From contig JBFLXB010000014.1 in assembly GCA_040757335.1 (NCBI GenBank), positions 1 to 62,500 of the forward strand: a stretch of DNA of 62,500 nt. The letters run 5' to 3'. The notes below the pieces were generated by a model. The model saw only the letters and a program-made list of their open reading frames with translations. It did not search any database and was not told where the DNA came from. Made by a program: the position numbers and the translations under genes. Each line of letters starts with the position of its first letter. Positions within the stretch are counted from its first letter, which is position 1. Positions 24,349 to 31,780 of this stretch are shown piece after piece. The DNA is from Nitrospirota bacterium (GTDB lineage Bacteria > Nitrospirota > Nitrospiria > 2-01-FULL-66-17).

Positions 24349-25403
24349 CAGACGTTGACCGCTTCCTTGGAATCGACGGTGGCGGCCGACGGCGCCGTTA
24401 TCTTGCACACCTCGCGCAGAACCGCGACGAACGCCTCGGAGCATCGCGCGAGCGAATACTGCGCCTCCACGGTGCGGCGCGCGGCGTGACCCAGGCGAGC
24501 GCGCAGCGCGGGGTTTTCGATCAACCCCAGCAACGCACCGGCCCACTCCTCCGGCGTGTCCGCGAGCAACCCATTTTCTCCGTGCCGGATGATCGATCGG
24601 TTCACTCCCACCGGCGACGCCACCGCGGGCAGCCCCGCCGCCATGTACTGCAGCAGCTTGAACCCGCACTTGCCTCGGCTCCACGCCGTGTCGTCGAGCG
24701 GCATCACGCCGATGTCGAAACCAACGAGGTCATCGGCCTCGCGATCCAGGCGCCACGGCACGTACTCCACGGGAATCGCCGTGGGCTCGGGGCTCCCATC
24801 GGACACCACGCGGAGCAAGACCTGGACCCCTCGCTGCGCCAGCGTTTCGAACGCCGGCGCCAGCATGCGCAGATATTTCAAGTTGCCCCGCGTGCCGATC
24901 CAGCCGATCACCACCCCTGCGCCGCCACCGTCGGCGGTGCCGGGTGCCTTCACCCGATACGCCGCAGGATCGACGCCGGTCGGGATCACCCGCACGTGTG
25001 GGTAGCCGGCCGCGTACCGCGCCAACTCGTCATTGCCCGCGATCACGGCATCGCAGCGCGCCAGCGTCTCCGCCAAACGCGCCGCGCGACGGGGATCTTC
25101 TGCTGCGCCGAACGGGCCCACCGTCACCGCGTCGTCAAAGTCGTAGACGAGCCGCCGTGCCTTGCGCGCCACCAGCCACAAATCCCATCGCTGCAGCAGC
25201 TTTTTCTGGATCACCACGGCGTCGTAGCGCGGCAGCGCGGCGAAGCGGGCCGAGCGCGCCAACGGGGAGCGCGGCACGTCGATCACGTCCACGTCGAACC
25301 CCGCGTCACGCAGCGCCGGCACGTGGCTGAGTCCGCGCAGGCGGCTGCTCGGGGTAGCGAGCGCTTCGAGCACGAGCAGCACGCGCGGCCGGAGTTGCGT
25401 CAT
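24348..25403 (-). CDS. GT-B glycosyltransferase, GT4-like
   Basis: The 351-residue product starts at ATG 25401-25403 (MTQLRPRVLLVLEA). It has YDFDDAVTVGPFG near 88-100, a feature of GT4-like enzymes lacking the usual N-terminal glycine loop, then GVDPAAY, IGWIGTRGNLKYL and the donor site KCGFKLLQYMAAGLPAVASPVG near 270-290. TGATG overlaps couple it to the methyltransferase upstream and the glycosyltransferase downstream. Substrate unknown; role in the same surface glycan is inferred from the operon. Confidence 0.86.
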   Translation of the reverse strand: MTQLRPRVLLVLEALATPSSRLRGLSHVPALRDAGFDVDVIDVPRSPLARSARFAALPRYDAVVIQKKLLQRWDLWLVARKARRLVYDFDDAVTVGPFGAAEDPRRAARLAETLARCDAVIAGNDELARYAAGYPHVRVIPTGVDPAAYRVKAPGTADGGGAGVVIGWIGTRGNLKYLRMLAPAFETLAQRGVQVLLRVVSDGSPEPTAIPVEYVPWRLDREADDLVGFDIGVMPLDDTAWSRGKCGFKLLQYMAAGLPAVASPVGVNRSIIRHGENGLLADTPEEWAGALLGLIENPALRARLGHAARRTVEAQYSLARCSEAFVAVLREVCKITAPSAATVDSKEAVNV

Positions 25404-26074
25404 CACACCCGGCCTTCCGCCACGATGGTGGGCGCAAAGTCGATGTCCAGGTAGCGGTGCAGGTACACCCCGACGTGCAGGCGCAGCCATCGTTGCAGGA
25501 ACGGCGCGTTGTAGACCCGGCTCACGCGCACGTCGCGGTAGCCCAGGCCCTCCAGAATCCCGGCGATCTCGTCGTACCGGTAAAAGGTCTTGTGCGTACA
25601 GTCCCCCCAATACCGCGTGGGATGCAGCACGTTGGGCGTGGTAAGGATGATCGTGCCCCCGGGGGTCAAGAGGCCTTTGAGACGATCGAGCAGGTCGATC
25701 CCGTCGGACAAGGCCAAGTGCTCGATCACTTCAACCAGCACGATCGCGTCGAATCGCTCGGTGATGGCGGCCAGGTCGTAGTAGTCGTGGTCGTGGGTGC
25801 GATCGATGTCCATGCTGCGATACACGACCTGGGGGAACGGACCGCTCAACCGAGCGGCCAGGCCCCGGCTGCCCGCCCCGACCTCCAGCACGCGCGAGTG
25901 GGTCGCGAGGTTGGCGGTGATCCGATCAAAGTAGCGCTTGACGATGGGGAGGTCCCAGATGTCACCGAGCCGACCACGCGCCTCCACCCGGTGCCGGTAC
26001 AACACGCTCCATGCCACCTCGCCGTCCTGAGAGCGAAGGCCCAGCTCGCGCCCCACGTCAAGCGAATCGGTCAT
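25403..26074 (-). CDS. Class I SAM-dependent methyltransferase
   Basis: The 223-residue product has motif I VLEVGAGSRGLAARL near 63-77, an acidic residue after the second strand (SMDID), the VLVEVIEHLALSDG segment near 112-125 and IILTTPNVLHPTRYWGD. This is the Methyltransf_23 type often found among glycan genes. It overlaps the neighbouring methyltransferase by 4 nt. It could modify a sugar or a phosphate of the glycan; no direct evidence. Length normal. Confidence 0.84.
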   Translation of the reverse strand: MTDSLDVGRELGLRSQDGEVAWSVLYRHRVEARGRLGDIWDLPIVKRYFDRITANLATHSRVLEVGAGSRGLAARLSGPFPQVVYRSMDIDRTHDHDYYDLAAITERFDAIVLVEVIEHLALSDGIDLLDRLKGLLTPGGTIILTTPNVLHPTRYWGDCTHKTFYRYDEIAGILEGLGYRDVRVSRVYNAPFLQRWLRLHVGVYLHRYLDIDFAPTIVAEGRV

Positions 26075-26925
26075 CTCGGCATCTCATGGTCGGGCTTGAC
26101 CCCGCAGAGCACCACGCTGCTCAATCCCGTCCCTCCCCATCCATGCCGGAGCCCGAGGCGGTGAAACACCCCTTCGAGACGAACCTTGTGACGACCATTC
26201 ACCAACAGGTTGGTCTTGAAGAAGGGGCTGAGGACCTGGGAGAACCCTGCCGCCTCAAACAACGCAGCCAGGTCCGCGTAACTGTATAGCCGGAGATGGA
26301 GCGTTCCTTCGGCATCGTCATCGTCATGGTGGCGGTACCGGTTGGGCGTCACCACCACGTAGCGCCCACCGGGCTTGAGCACGCGCCGCACCTCGGCCAG
26401 ATGGAACGGCACGTCGTCCGGATGCAGGTGTTCCAGGAACTCCGTGCTCACCGCGCAATCGAACGTATCGTCTTTGAACGTGAGGCGCACGCCGCTTTCA
26501 CGATGAAACTCCGCGTTACTCACCCCGTGTTCCTTCTGATTGCGCCGGCAGAGTTCGATACACTGGTCTGAGATATCGACGCCCACCACGTGGCGATTGC
26601 TCGTCGCCAGCGCGAGCGACAGCCACCCCTCGCCGCACCCCAGTTCGAGCACCTCGTTATGACCCGATCCGACCAGCCCCACTTCGGAGGTCGCGCGGGC
26701 CCACGACGGCGCGAGACGCCGGATCCACTCTTTGGCGCGCCGCGAACCGCCAGCCTGGCCCTGTGCTTGCTTCCGATACAGAAACGACCGCCGCCCGCTG
26801 TCGCTGCGCAGATAGGTGTGAAACGCCTCGTACACCTCGCGGTACGCCACATCCCGCTCCGCCGTGCCGGCGTCCAGCAGCCGCGTGGCCAACTTGGCCT
26901 GGAGTGTGCGCTCTCGGTCATCCAT
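26071..26925 (-). CDS. Class I SAM-dependent methyltransferase with N-terminal extension
   Basis: The 284-residue product has a charged N-terminal extension of about 85 residues before motif I VLELGCGEGWLSLAL near 92-106. Then come GVDISDQCIELCRRN, FDCAVSTEFLEHLHPDDVPF and VLKPGGRYVVVTPN. This is a Methyltransf_11/25-type enzyme. It appears to be the first gene of the run down to 19600. It begins 24 nt after the repeat element at 26949-27095, so either its promoter lies in that element or transcription continues through it from 27092. Confidence 0.85.
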   Translation of the reverse strand: MDDRERTLQAKLATRLLDAGTAERDVAYREVYEAFHTYLRSDSGRRSFLYRKQAQGQAGGSRRAKEWIRRLAPSWARATSEVGLVGSGHNEVLELGCGEGWLSLALATSNRHVVGVDISDQCIELCRRNQKEHGVSNAEFHRESGVRLTFKDDTFDCAVSTEFLEHLHPDDVPFHLAEVRRVLKPGGRYVVVTPNRYRHHDDDDAEGTLHLRLYSYADLAALFEAAGFSQVLSPFFKTNLLVNGRHKVRLEGVFHRLGLRHGWGGTGLSSVVLCGVKPDHEMPR

Positions 26926-26948
26926 CTATCGCTCACCACTCCCTAACA

Positions 26949-27095
26949 CTAGCAGGGTGCTGAAAAACTCTGCACCCTGCTTTCCCAGGGGCTCGCGCCC
27001 CTAGGACGGCCCCGAAGAGCGGGGCCTGTGACCCCTCGAAGGGAGCCCACCCCCTTCGAGCAACCCCCACGCAGGCTTTTTCAGCAGCCTGCTAG
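26949..27095. mobile_element. MITE-like element with 19 bp terminal inverted repeats
   Basis: The ends CTAGCAGGGTGCTGAAAAA (26949-26967) and TTTTTCAGCAGCCTGCTAG (27077-27095) are inverted copies with one mismatch. The inside has several nested hairpins (GGGGCTCGCGCCCC; GGCCCCGAAGAGCGGGGCC) and no reading frame. The right end contributes the TAG stop of the methyltransferase at 27092. A related element is at 47217-47343. The lack of coding suggests a non-autonomous element or a REP-like RNA processing signal. Confidence 0.8.
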
Positions 27096-27802
27096 CACTC
27101 GCGTCGCCACAACCACACAAATCGGTCGGCGAACATCGACTCGAGCATCGGAGGAATGACAAACCGCTTCCGCCCCACACGACGCAACCGCTGCAGGCGC
27201 ACGAGATCGACCAGCGGCAAGAACCCGAACGACCTCGTCCGTTCCAACCGAAAGCCCCGCTGCTCAAACATTCCGGCCAGGCGTCGTTTCACAAAGAAGC
27301 GAAAATGATACCCCTCATCATCCGGCGGCTTGCCCTGCAACGCGCGGATTCGCCGTTTGTAGTAGGCGTTGTTGGGCGTGGTCATCAACACGCGCCCGCC
27401 GCGTTTCACGATGCGAGCCAGCTCGTCGACCAGGTGCTCGGCATTCACGATGTGCTCGATCACTTCGATCATCATGGCATGATCGAAGGCATCATCGGGA
27501 AGCGGCAGTGGAGCGTTGAAATCCGCCTGCACGGCCTCAAAGCCGAACGCCCGGGCGTGATCAAGGTTGGTCGGAACCGCGTCCACCGCCGTGACCTCCC
27601 ATCCCCGGTCACGAGCCAGCCGGGCCATTTGACAGGCGCCACACCCTACGTCGACCATACGCACACTACGCCCTTCCGGCGCCTGCAGCAATTCCAGCGC
27701 ATAACGATAACTGGGGTTGTTCACGAGCTCAGCCGAACGGACCCGCTCAAAGCTCGATCGCGGGATCTGGCTCATCACACCGATTTCGGACTGATCGCTC
27801 AT
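27092..27802 (-). CDS. Class I SAM-dependent methyltransferase
   Basis: The 236-residue product has motif I MVDVGCGACQMARLA near 49-63, AVDAVPTNLDHAR, then AMMIEVIEHIVNAEHL near 108-124 and VLMTTPNNAYYKRR. Methyltransf_11-type fold; related to the enzymes at 25403 and 26071 only at family level. Its stop codon TAG is formed by the end of the repeat element 26949-27095, so the original C-terminus may have been altered. It overlaps the heptosyltransferase upstream by 4 nt. Confidence 0.85.
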   Translation of the reverse strand: MSDQSEIGVMSQIPRSSFERVRSAELVNNPSYRYALELLQAPEGRSVRMVDVGCGACQMARLARDRGWEVTAVDAVPTNLDHARAFGFEAVQADFNAPLPLPDDAFDHAMMIEVIEHIVNAEHLVDELARIVKRGGRVLMTTPNNAYYKRRIRALQGKPPDDEGYHFRFFVKRRLAGMFEQRGFRLERTRSFGFLPLVDLVRLQRLRRVGRKRFVIPPMLESMFADRFVWLWRREC

Positions 27803-28872
27803 GAGTGCTTGACGGTAAGGAGCGCCAGTTTCGCGTCGATCGCCTTCAGCGCGTGATCTGGTGAGATCACGGCCAGCGCGGCAGTGATCTGGGCTTTGCG
27901 ATCAGCCTTTGCCGCAGCCTCCGGCGTCGGAGCCTCGATCACGGTGTGTCCCTCCCCCCACGGTCGCCAATGGAGGACCGAGCCGCTCCACATGATCGCC
28001 ACCACCGGCGTGCCGACGGCCGCGGCCATGTGCATGGGTGCGGAGTCGATGCCGAAGAAGAGCGTGCAGCGCGCGGACAATGCGGCCAGTTGTTTGAGCG
28101 TGGTCTGCCCCAATAGCGCGACCGGGCGCCGGCTGCAGCGCGCGAGGATGCGTTCGGCCTTTTTGATTTCGTACTGCGCCGGGCCCGAGGTCACCATCAC
28201 CCGCAGCCCGCGGTTGGCGAGCGCGTCGATGACCGCCGCGGTGCCCTCTTCGGTCCAGCACTTGAACAGCCACCGCGAGGTCGGATGCACCTGGATCACG
28301 GGTTCGCCGGGCGCGATACCCCACTCGCGCCACCAGCGATCCACCGCGGCGTCGTCCTCCGGCGTCCAATGCAGGTCGACGCGGCGATCCGGCGTGGTGA
28401 TGCCCACGCCTTCCACCAACTCCAGGTTCTGGAGCACGGTGTGCCGGTCGTAGGCCGGGCCCGGCACGCGGTGCGTCCACAGCCGGCGCTTGCCCAACAT
28501 GCCGGCATGCGTGTCGAAGGCCAATCGCACCCGCGCCCCGGACAGCCACGCCAGAATCGCGGCGCGGTCGCCACTGGTGAGATCAATGGTCATGTCGAAG
28601 CGCTTCGCGCGGATGTCGCGCAGGAACTTTAGTTCGCTCGCCGCGCGCGCCCCGATCCCCATGCCTTCGCCGCGCGGCGGCGCGATGACCTCGTCCAGAC
28701 ACGGGTGCCCGCTCAGCATCGCTTCGGTGCCCGGGGTGACCAACGCGGCCACGTGGGCCTGCGGGAATCGCTCCCGGACCGCGCGGATGGTGGGAACGGT
28801 GAGCAACACGTCCCCGATGTGCCGGAGCTTGATGATGAGGACGCGACGGATCGCCGAGGGGTCGAAGATCAG
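27799..28872 (-). CDS. GT9 heptosyltransferase-family protein, possible CTG start
   Basis: About 357 residues with the GT9 layout: RRVLIIKLRHIGDVLLTVPT at the start, a VIQVHPTSRWLFKCW strand, and FFGIDSAPMHMAAAVGTPVVAIMW in the donor site near 290. GT9 enzymes add heptose from ADP-heptose to the LPS inner core. No ATG fits: GGGAGGA lies 6 bases before CTG 28870-28872, which is therefore the preferred start. GTGs at 28888-28890 or 28885-28887 are alternatives without a ribosome site. It overlaps its upstream neighbour by 4 nt. Confidence 0.84.
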   Translation of the reverse strand: MIFDPSAIRRVLIIKLRHIGDVLLTVPTIRAVRERFPQAHVAALVTPGTEAMLSGHPCLDEVIAPPRGEGMGIGARAASELKFLRDIRAKRFDMTIDLTSGDRAAILAWLSGARVRLAFDTHAGMLGKRRLWTHRVPGPAYDRHTVLQNLELVEGVGITTPDRRVDLHWTPEDDAAVDRWWREWGIAPGEPVIQVHPTSRWLFKCWTEEGTAAVIDALANRGLRVMVTSGPAQYEIKKAERILARCSRRPVALLGQTTLKQLAALSARCTLFFGIDSAPMHMAAAVGTPVVAIMWSGSVLHWRPWGEGHTVIEAPTPEAAAKADRKAQITAALAVISPDHALKAIDAKLALLTVKHS

Positions 28873-29417
28873 GTGAGTTCCTCCCACCACATCTTCAAGA
28901 TCACCACCGCCAACACGCCGACCACCGCGGCCCAGGTCTTGAATTCGCGGTGCTGCCGCACCAGCGTCCAGCGAAACGGCGCGCTCCGCCAGCCCGTGAC
29001 GCGCGGGAAGAACCTGGGCACCTCGCGGCAGTACCCCACGAACGCGTCGCCGAATCGCTGAAGCAGCTTGCGTTCCTCTTCCTCGATGGTGGCGTCGTAG
29101 ATCAGCCCGAAGACCACGATGAACGCGAGCAGCACCGACCACCGGTTGGCCATGAGCGAGAAGCCGAAACCCAGCATGAAGTTGCCCAGATACAGCGGAT
29201 TCCGCGTCAGGGAATACGGGCCGTCCATGGCGAGCCGATAGTCTTTGTGAATGTAGCCGGACGACCACGTGCGGACCACCTCGCCCAGCACCACCAACGG
29301 CAAGCCGACCAGGATCGAACGCGGGGTGGGGTGTGCGAGCGCCAGAAAGAACACGGCGAACGCAGCGCTGGTGGCGATCCGATGCCGGCTCACGAACCGG
29401 CGAACGCGCGCGATCAC
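28869..29417 (-). CDS. Isoprenylcysteine methyltransferase-like membrane protein
   Basis: The 182-residue product starts at GTG 29415-29417 in a GTGA overlap with the upstream GT2 gene; longer open sequence is shadow. It has about five membrane segments and the ICMT/PEMT-like signature DGPYSLTRNPLYLGNFMLGFG near 67-87 and a late EEERKLLQRFGDAFVGYCREVPRF segment. The family methylates lipid or small-molecule acceptors with SAM at the membrane. Several relatives are found in LPS clusters with unknown substrate; here it lies between a GT2 and a heptosyltransferase. Confidence 0.8.
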   Translation of the reverse strand: MIARVRRFVSRHRIATSAAFAVFFLALAHPTPRSILVGLPLVVLGEVVRTWSSGYIHKDYRLAMDGPYSLTRNPLYLGNFMLGFGFSLMANRWSVLLAFIVVFGLIYDATIEEEERKLLQRFGDAFVGYCREVPRFFPRVTGWRSAPFRWTLVRQHREFKTWAAVVGVLAVVILKMWWEELT

Positions 29418-30175
29418 CGAGACCCCTTGGATGCCCGCGCGGCTTCCCACGCCTTGGCGTACTTGAAGAACGTGTACGAGGCGTAGCATCCGGCCAGCAG
29501 CAGACCGCGCATCCCGTCGGAGAAGCCTCGCTTCGCCACGTACATCCGCAGGAAGGTCAGCCCCGGTCGCACCAGCAGGTCCTGGGGACCCGGCGTCACG
29601 CCCGCCTTGCGCAACTCGATCGCCGCCAACGTGGAATAGCGCTCCATTCGTACGACATACTCCGACAGGGTGCGGTAGGTGTGGTGGTCGATGGGCCCGC
29701 GGAGACGGCCGACGCGTCCGTCCACGTCCACCGCCTCGTGCACCTCGCGCGAGCGAAAGCGCCCCTTGCTCCGCCGGAACAAGCGCAGATTGTAATCCGG
29801 ATACCACCCTCCGTACCGCATCCACTGCCCCAGGAAATAGCTGCGCCGGGGCACGTCATACCCGTCGCACTCCGGTCCGCGGTCCAGGACCTCGGCGATT
29901 TCCGCGCGAAGCTCGGGCGTGACCCGCTCGTCCGCGTCCAGGCTGAAGACCCAGTCGTGGGTCACGCGATCGAGCGCGAAGTTCTTCTGCGCCGCGTACC
30001 CCATCCAGGGCTGGCGAACCACCCGCGCGCCGGCGCGCTCCGCGATTTCCACGGTCCGATCGCGGCTCCCGCCGTCCACCACCACGACCTCGTCGGCCCA
30101 CGCCACGCTGGCTATGCACTCGCCGATGTCCGCTTCCTCGTCCTGCGCAACGATGGTGACAGACAGCTTCGGCAT
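29414..30175 (-). CDS. GT2 glycosyltransferase (WaaE/KdtX-like)
   Basis: The 253-residue GT-A enzyme starts LSVTIVAQDEEADIGECI, has VVVDGGSRDRT near 36-46 and the metal-binding DADER near 79-83, then WYPDYNLRLFRRSKGRF and VHEAVDVDGRVG, features of the WaaE/KdtX beta-1,4-glucosyltransferase group that decorates LPS inner core heptose. A C-terminal hydrophobic stretch could anchor it in the membrane. It is the first gene of the run down to the methyltransferase at 27092. Upstream lies a palindromic repeat rather than a recognisable promoter. Confidence 0.88.
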   Translation of the reverse strand: MPKLSVTIVAQDEEADIGECIASVAWADEVVVVDGGSRDRTVEIAERAGARVVRQPWMGYAAQKNFALDRVTHDWVFSLDADERVTPELRAEIAEVLDRGPECDGYDVPRRSYFLGQWMRYGGWYPDYNLRLFRRSKGRFRSREVHEAVDVDGRVGRLRGPIDHHTYRTLSEYVVRMERYSTLAAIELRKAGVTPGPQDLLVRPGLTFLRMYVAKRGFSDGMRGLLLAGCYASYTFFKYAKAWEAARASKGSR

Positions 30176-30206
30176 TCGCTATCGCCGACTGAGAAAACAC
30201 CCAAGG

Positions 30207-30258
30207 CCACCCCCTCCCTTGCCCTCCCCCCTTGAGGGGGAGGGGAGGGTGGGGGGTG
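30207..30258. repeat. C/G-rich palindromic repeat, single hairpin
   Basis: CCACCCCCTCCCTTGCCC and its G-rich complement arm form one long hairpin with a short loop (CTTG). It matches the arms of the compound copy at 9134-9251. It sits between the Trm112-like gene and the GT2 gene and could stop or slow transcription between the two. Confidence 0.75.
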
Positions 30259-30297
30259 CCTGTTCATCCCTGGTGTGCCGCGCCAGCTCAGAGCCAC

Positions 30298-30465
30298 TCA
30301 CAGGCGGATGGCTTCGTCGACAAGCATCACCGGAATATCGTCTTTGATTGGATACTGCAGGCGACAGACATCGCAGATCAGGCCGTCGCCCCTTTCCGCG
30401 AGACGGATCGTGCCTTTACACTTTGGACACGCCAGGATGTCGAGCAGCTCTCGGTCGATCGCCAT
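30298..30465 (-). CDS. Trm112-like small zinc protein
   Basis: The 55-residue product reads MAIDRELLDILACPKCKG, with a second cysteine pair CDVC and the sequence RLQYPIKDDIPVML. This is the YcaR/Trm112 family. Trm112 partners activate methyltransferases in eukaryotes and archaea; in bacteria the family often lies among lpxK/kdsB-type LPS genes and its role is not settled. It starts 18 nt after the heptosyltransferase stop. The methyltransferase genes at 25403-27802 raise the question of whether it activates one of them. Confidence 0.9.
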   Translation of the reverse strand: MAIDRELLDILACPKCKGTIRLAERGDGLICDVCRLQYPIKDDIPVMLVDEAIRL

Positions 30466-30483
30466 CACACCCTCCCGGTTCGT

Positions 30484-31569
30484 TCACAAGCCACGGACAC
30501 CCACGGCCCGCACCACCTCGTCGACCTGAATCTCCCGCATACACGCGAAACCGGCCGCGCAGCGCCGGTTGAAGGACGGCCCCGGCACCCACCCGCACGC
30601 GCACGGGTGTTTGATCACGGTGTGCCCGGTTCCGACCGGCGCCGCGGTCGCGGGATCCGACGGCCCGTACACCGCCACGGTGCGGACGCCCAACGCCGCC
30701 GCAAGATGCAGCGGCCCGGTGTCCCCCGCGATCACGGTTTCCGCGCGTTTCAGCAGCGCGGCGAGCGCTCCCACCGTGGGCGGCGCGGCCACCGCTGCGG
30801 GGCGAGGCATGGCCTTCACGGCCTCGCTGACCGTCGCGCGGTCTTCGGGACCCGCCACGATCACCACCCGACGACCCGCGCCCGCCAGCCGCTCAGCCGC
30901 CGCGAGCCAGCGCTCCACCGGCCAGCGCTTGCCCGGATGGCCCGCGCCGGGATGGAGAGTCGTCAGAGCCGCCGCGCTTCCGCCCGCCTGGGCGTCGGTC
31001 CACGCGCGAGCCCATGTCTGATCCGACTCCGGGATACGGATCTCGAATCGCGTGTCCCCGGACGGGATTCCGAGCGCGGCCAACACGCCGCGATTCTTTA
31101 CCAGTGCATGCGCGGCACCGACCGGCGCGGCGTGGCGCGTCATGCAATACGCGTTTGCCCGTTCGCGACAGTCGCTCGATGCGAACCCCACGCGGATCGG
31201 CGCGCGGGTCAGCCGCGCCGCAACCCCGCTCTTGAGCAACCCCTGGGCGTCGATCGCAAGATCGAATCGCCCTGCAACGGCTCGCGCGAAGCCACGGAAC
31301 TCCGACCACGCGGAGGCCCATCGGCCTCGGCGCAACAAGTCCCGCCACAACCTCGTATCAACGGTGACGACCTCATCCACGCCCGGGTGCAACCGCGGCA
31401 GGGCCGCCAACCGTGCTTCGACGATCCACGTGAGCCTGGCCTTGGGCCGATGCGCCTTGACCGCAGAGACCAGCGGGAACGCATACACCACATCGCCCAA
31501 CGCCCCGAGCTTGACCACCGCAATCCTCGGCGCCGGCCCCAGTTCCACGTTCGATTCAGCGCCAGACAA
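30484..31569 (-). CDS. ADP-heptose:LPS heptosyltransferase (WaaC-like)
   Basis: The 361-residue GT9 protein has RIAVVKLGALGDVVYAFPLV near the start, TTLHPGAGHPGKRWPVERW near 202-220 and ETVIAGDTGPLHLAAALGVRTVAVYGPSDP near 270. A late cysteine-containing segment (KHPCACGWVP) is typical of WaaC/WaaF relatives. It should add the first heptose to Kdo2-lipid A. The start is TTG at 31567-31569 with a weak ribosome site; a GTG at residue 8 is an alternative. The dispersed element at 31595-31780 lies immediately upstream. Confidence 0.88.
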   Translation of the reverse strand: MSGAESNVELGPAPRIAVVKLGALGDVVYAFPLVSAVKAHRPKARLTWIVEARLAALPRLHPGVDEVVTVDTRLWRDLLRRGRWASAWSEFRGFARAVAGRFDLAIDAQGLLKSGVAARLTRAPIRVGFASSDCRERANAYCMTRHAAPVGAAHALVKNRGVLAALGIPSGDTRFEIRIPESDQTWARAWTDAQAGGSAAALTTLHPGAGHPGKRWPVERWLAAAERLAGAGRRVVIVAGPEDRATVSEAVKAMPRPAAVAAPPTVGALAALLKRAETVIAGDTGPLHLAAALGVRTVAVYGPSDPATAAPVGTGHTVIKHPCACGWVPGPSFNRRCAAGFACMREIQVDEVVRAVGVRGL

Positions 31570-31594
31570 ATCGCCTATCCCGCGGTTGATTCTT

Positions 31595-31780
31595 CAAGCC
31601 CGTTCAGGAATGGTCGGATGCCCCCTTCGGGGACTTCCAACATTTCCACTCCCGAAGGACGGTCGCAAGGCGCCGCGAGCACCGGACCTGTAGGGGCGTA
31701 TTGCAATACGCCCCTACAGAACGTGAGGACCGGACGCGCAGCGGCAACGCCGCAGACGGCCGTTCATGGACGGGCGCTTG
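31595..31780. mobile_element. Dispersed inverted-end element, LPS cluster copy A
   Basis: The ends CAAGCCCGTTCA and TGGACGGGCGCTTG (inverted) bound 186 bases. Inside is a CCCCTTCGGGG hairpin, and at 31689-31718 a perfect 30 bp palindrome made of TGTAGGGGCGTATTG and its reverse complement. The right end provides Arg-Pro-TGA of the downstream-oriented WaaF-GmhB gene. Related copies lie at 34415-34540, 35867-36041 and 38498-38683. No reading frame is conserved between copies, so it is a non-coding, MITE-like or REP-like unit. Confidence 0.82.
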
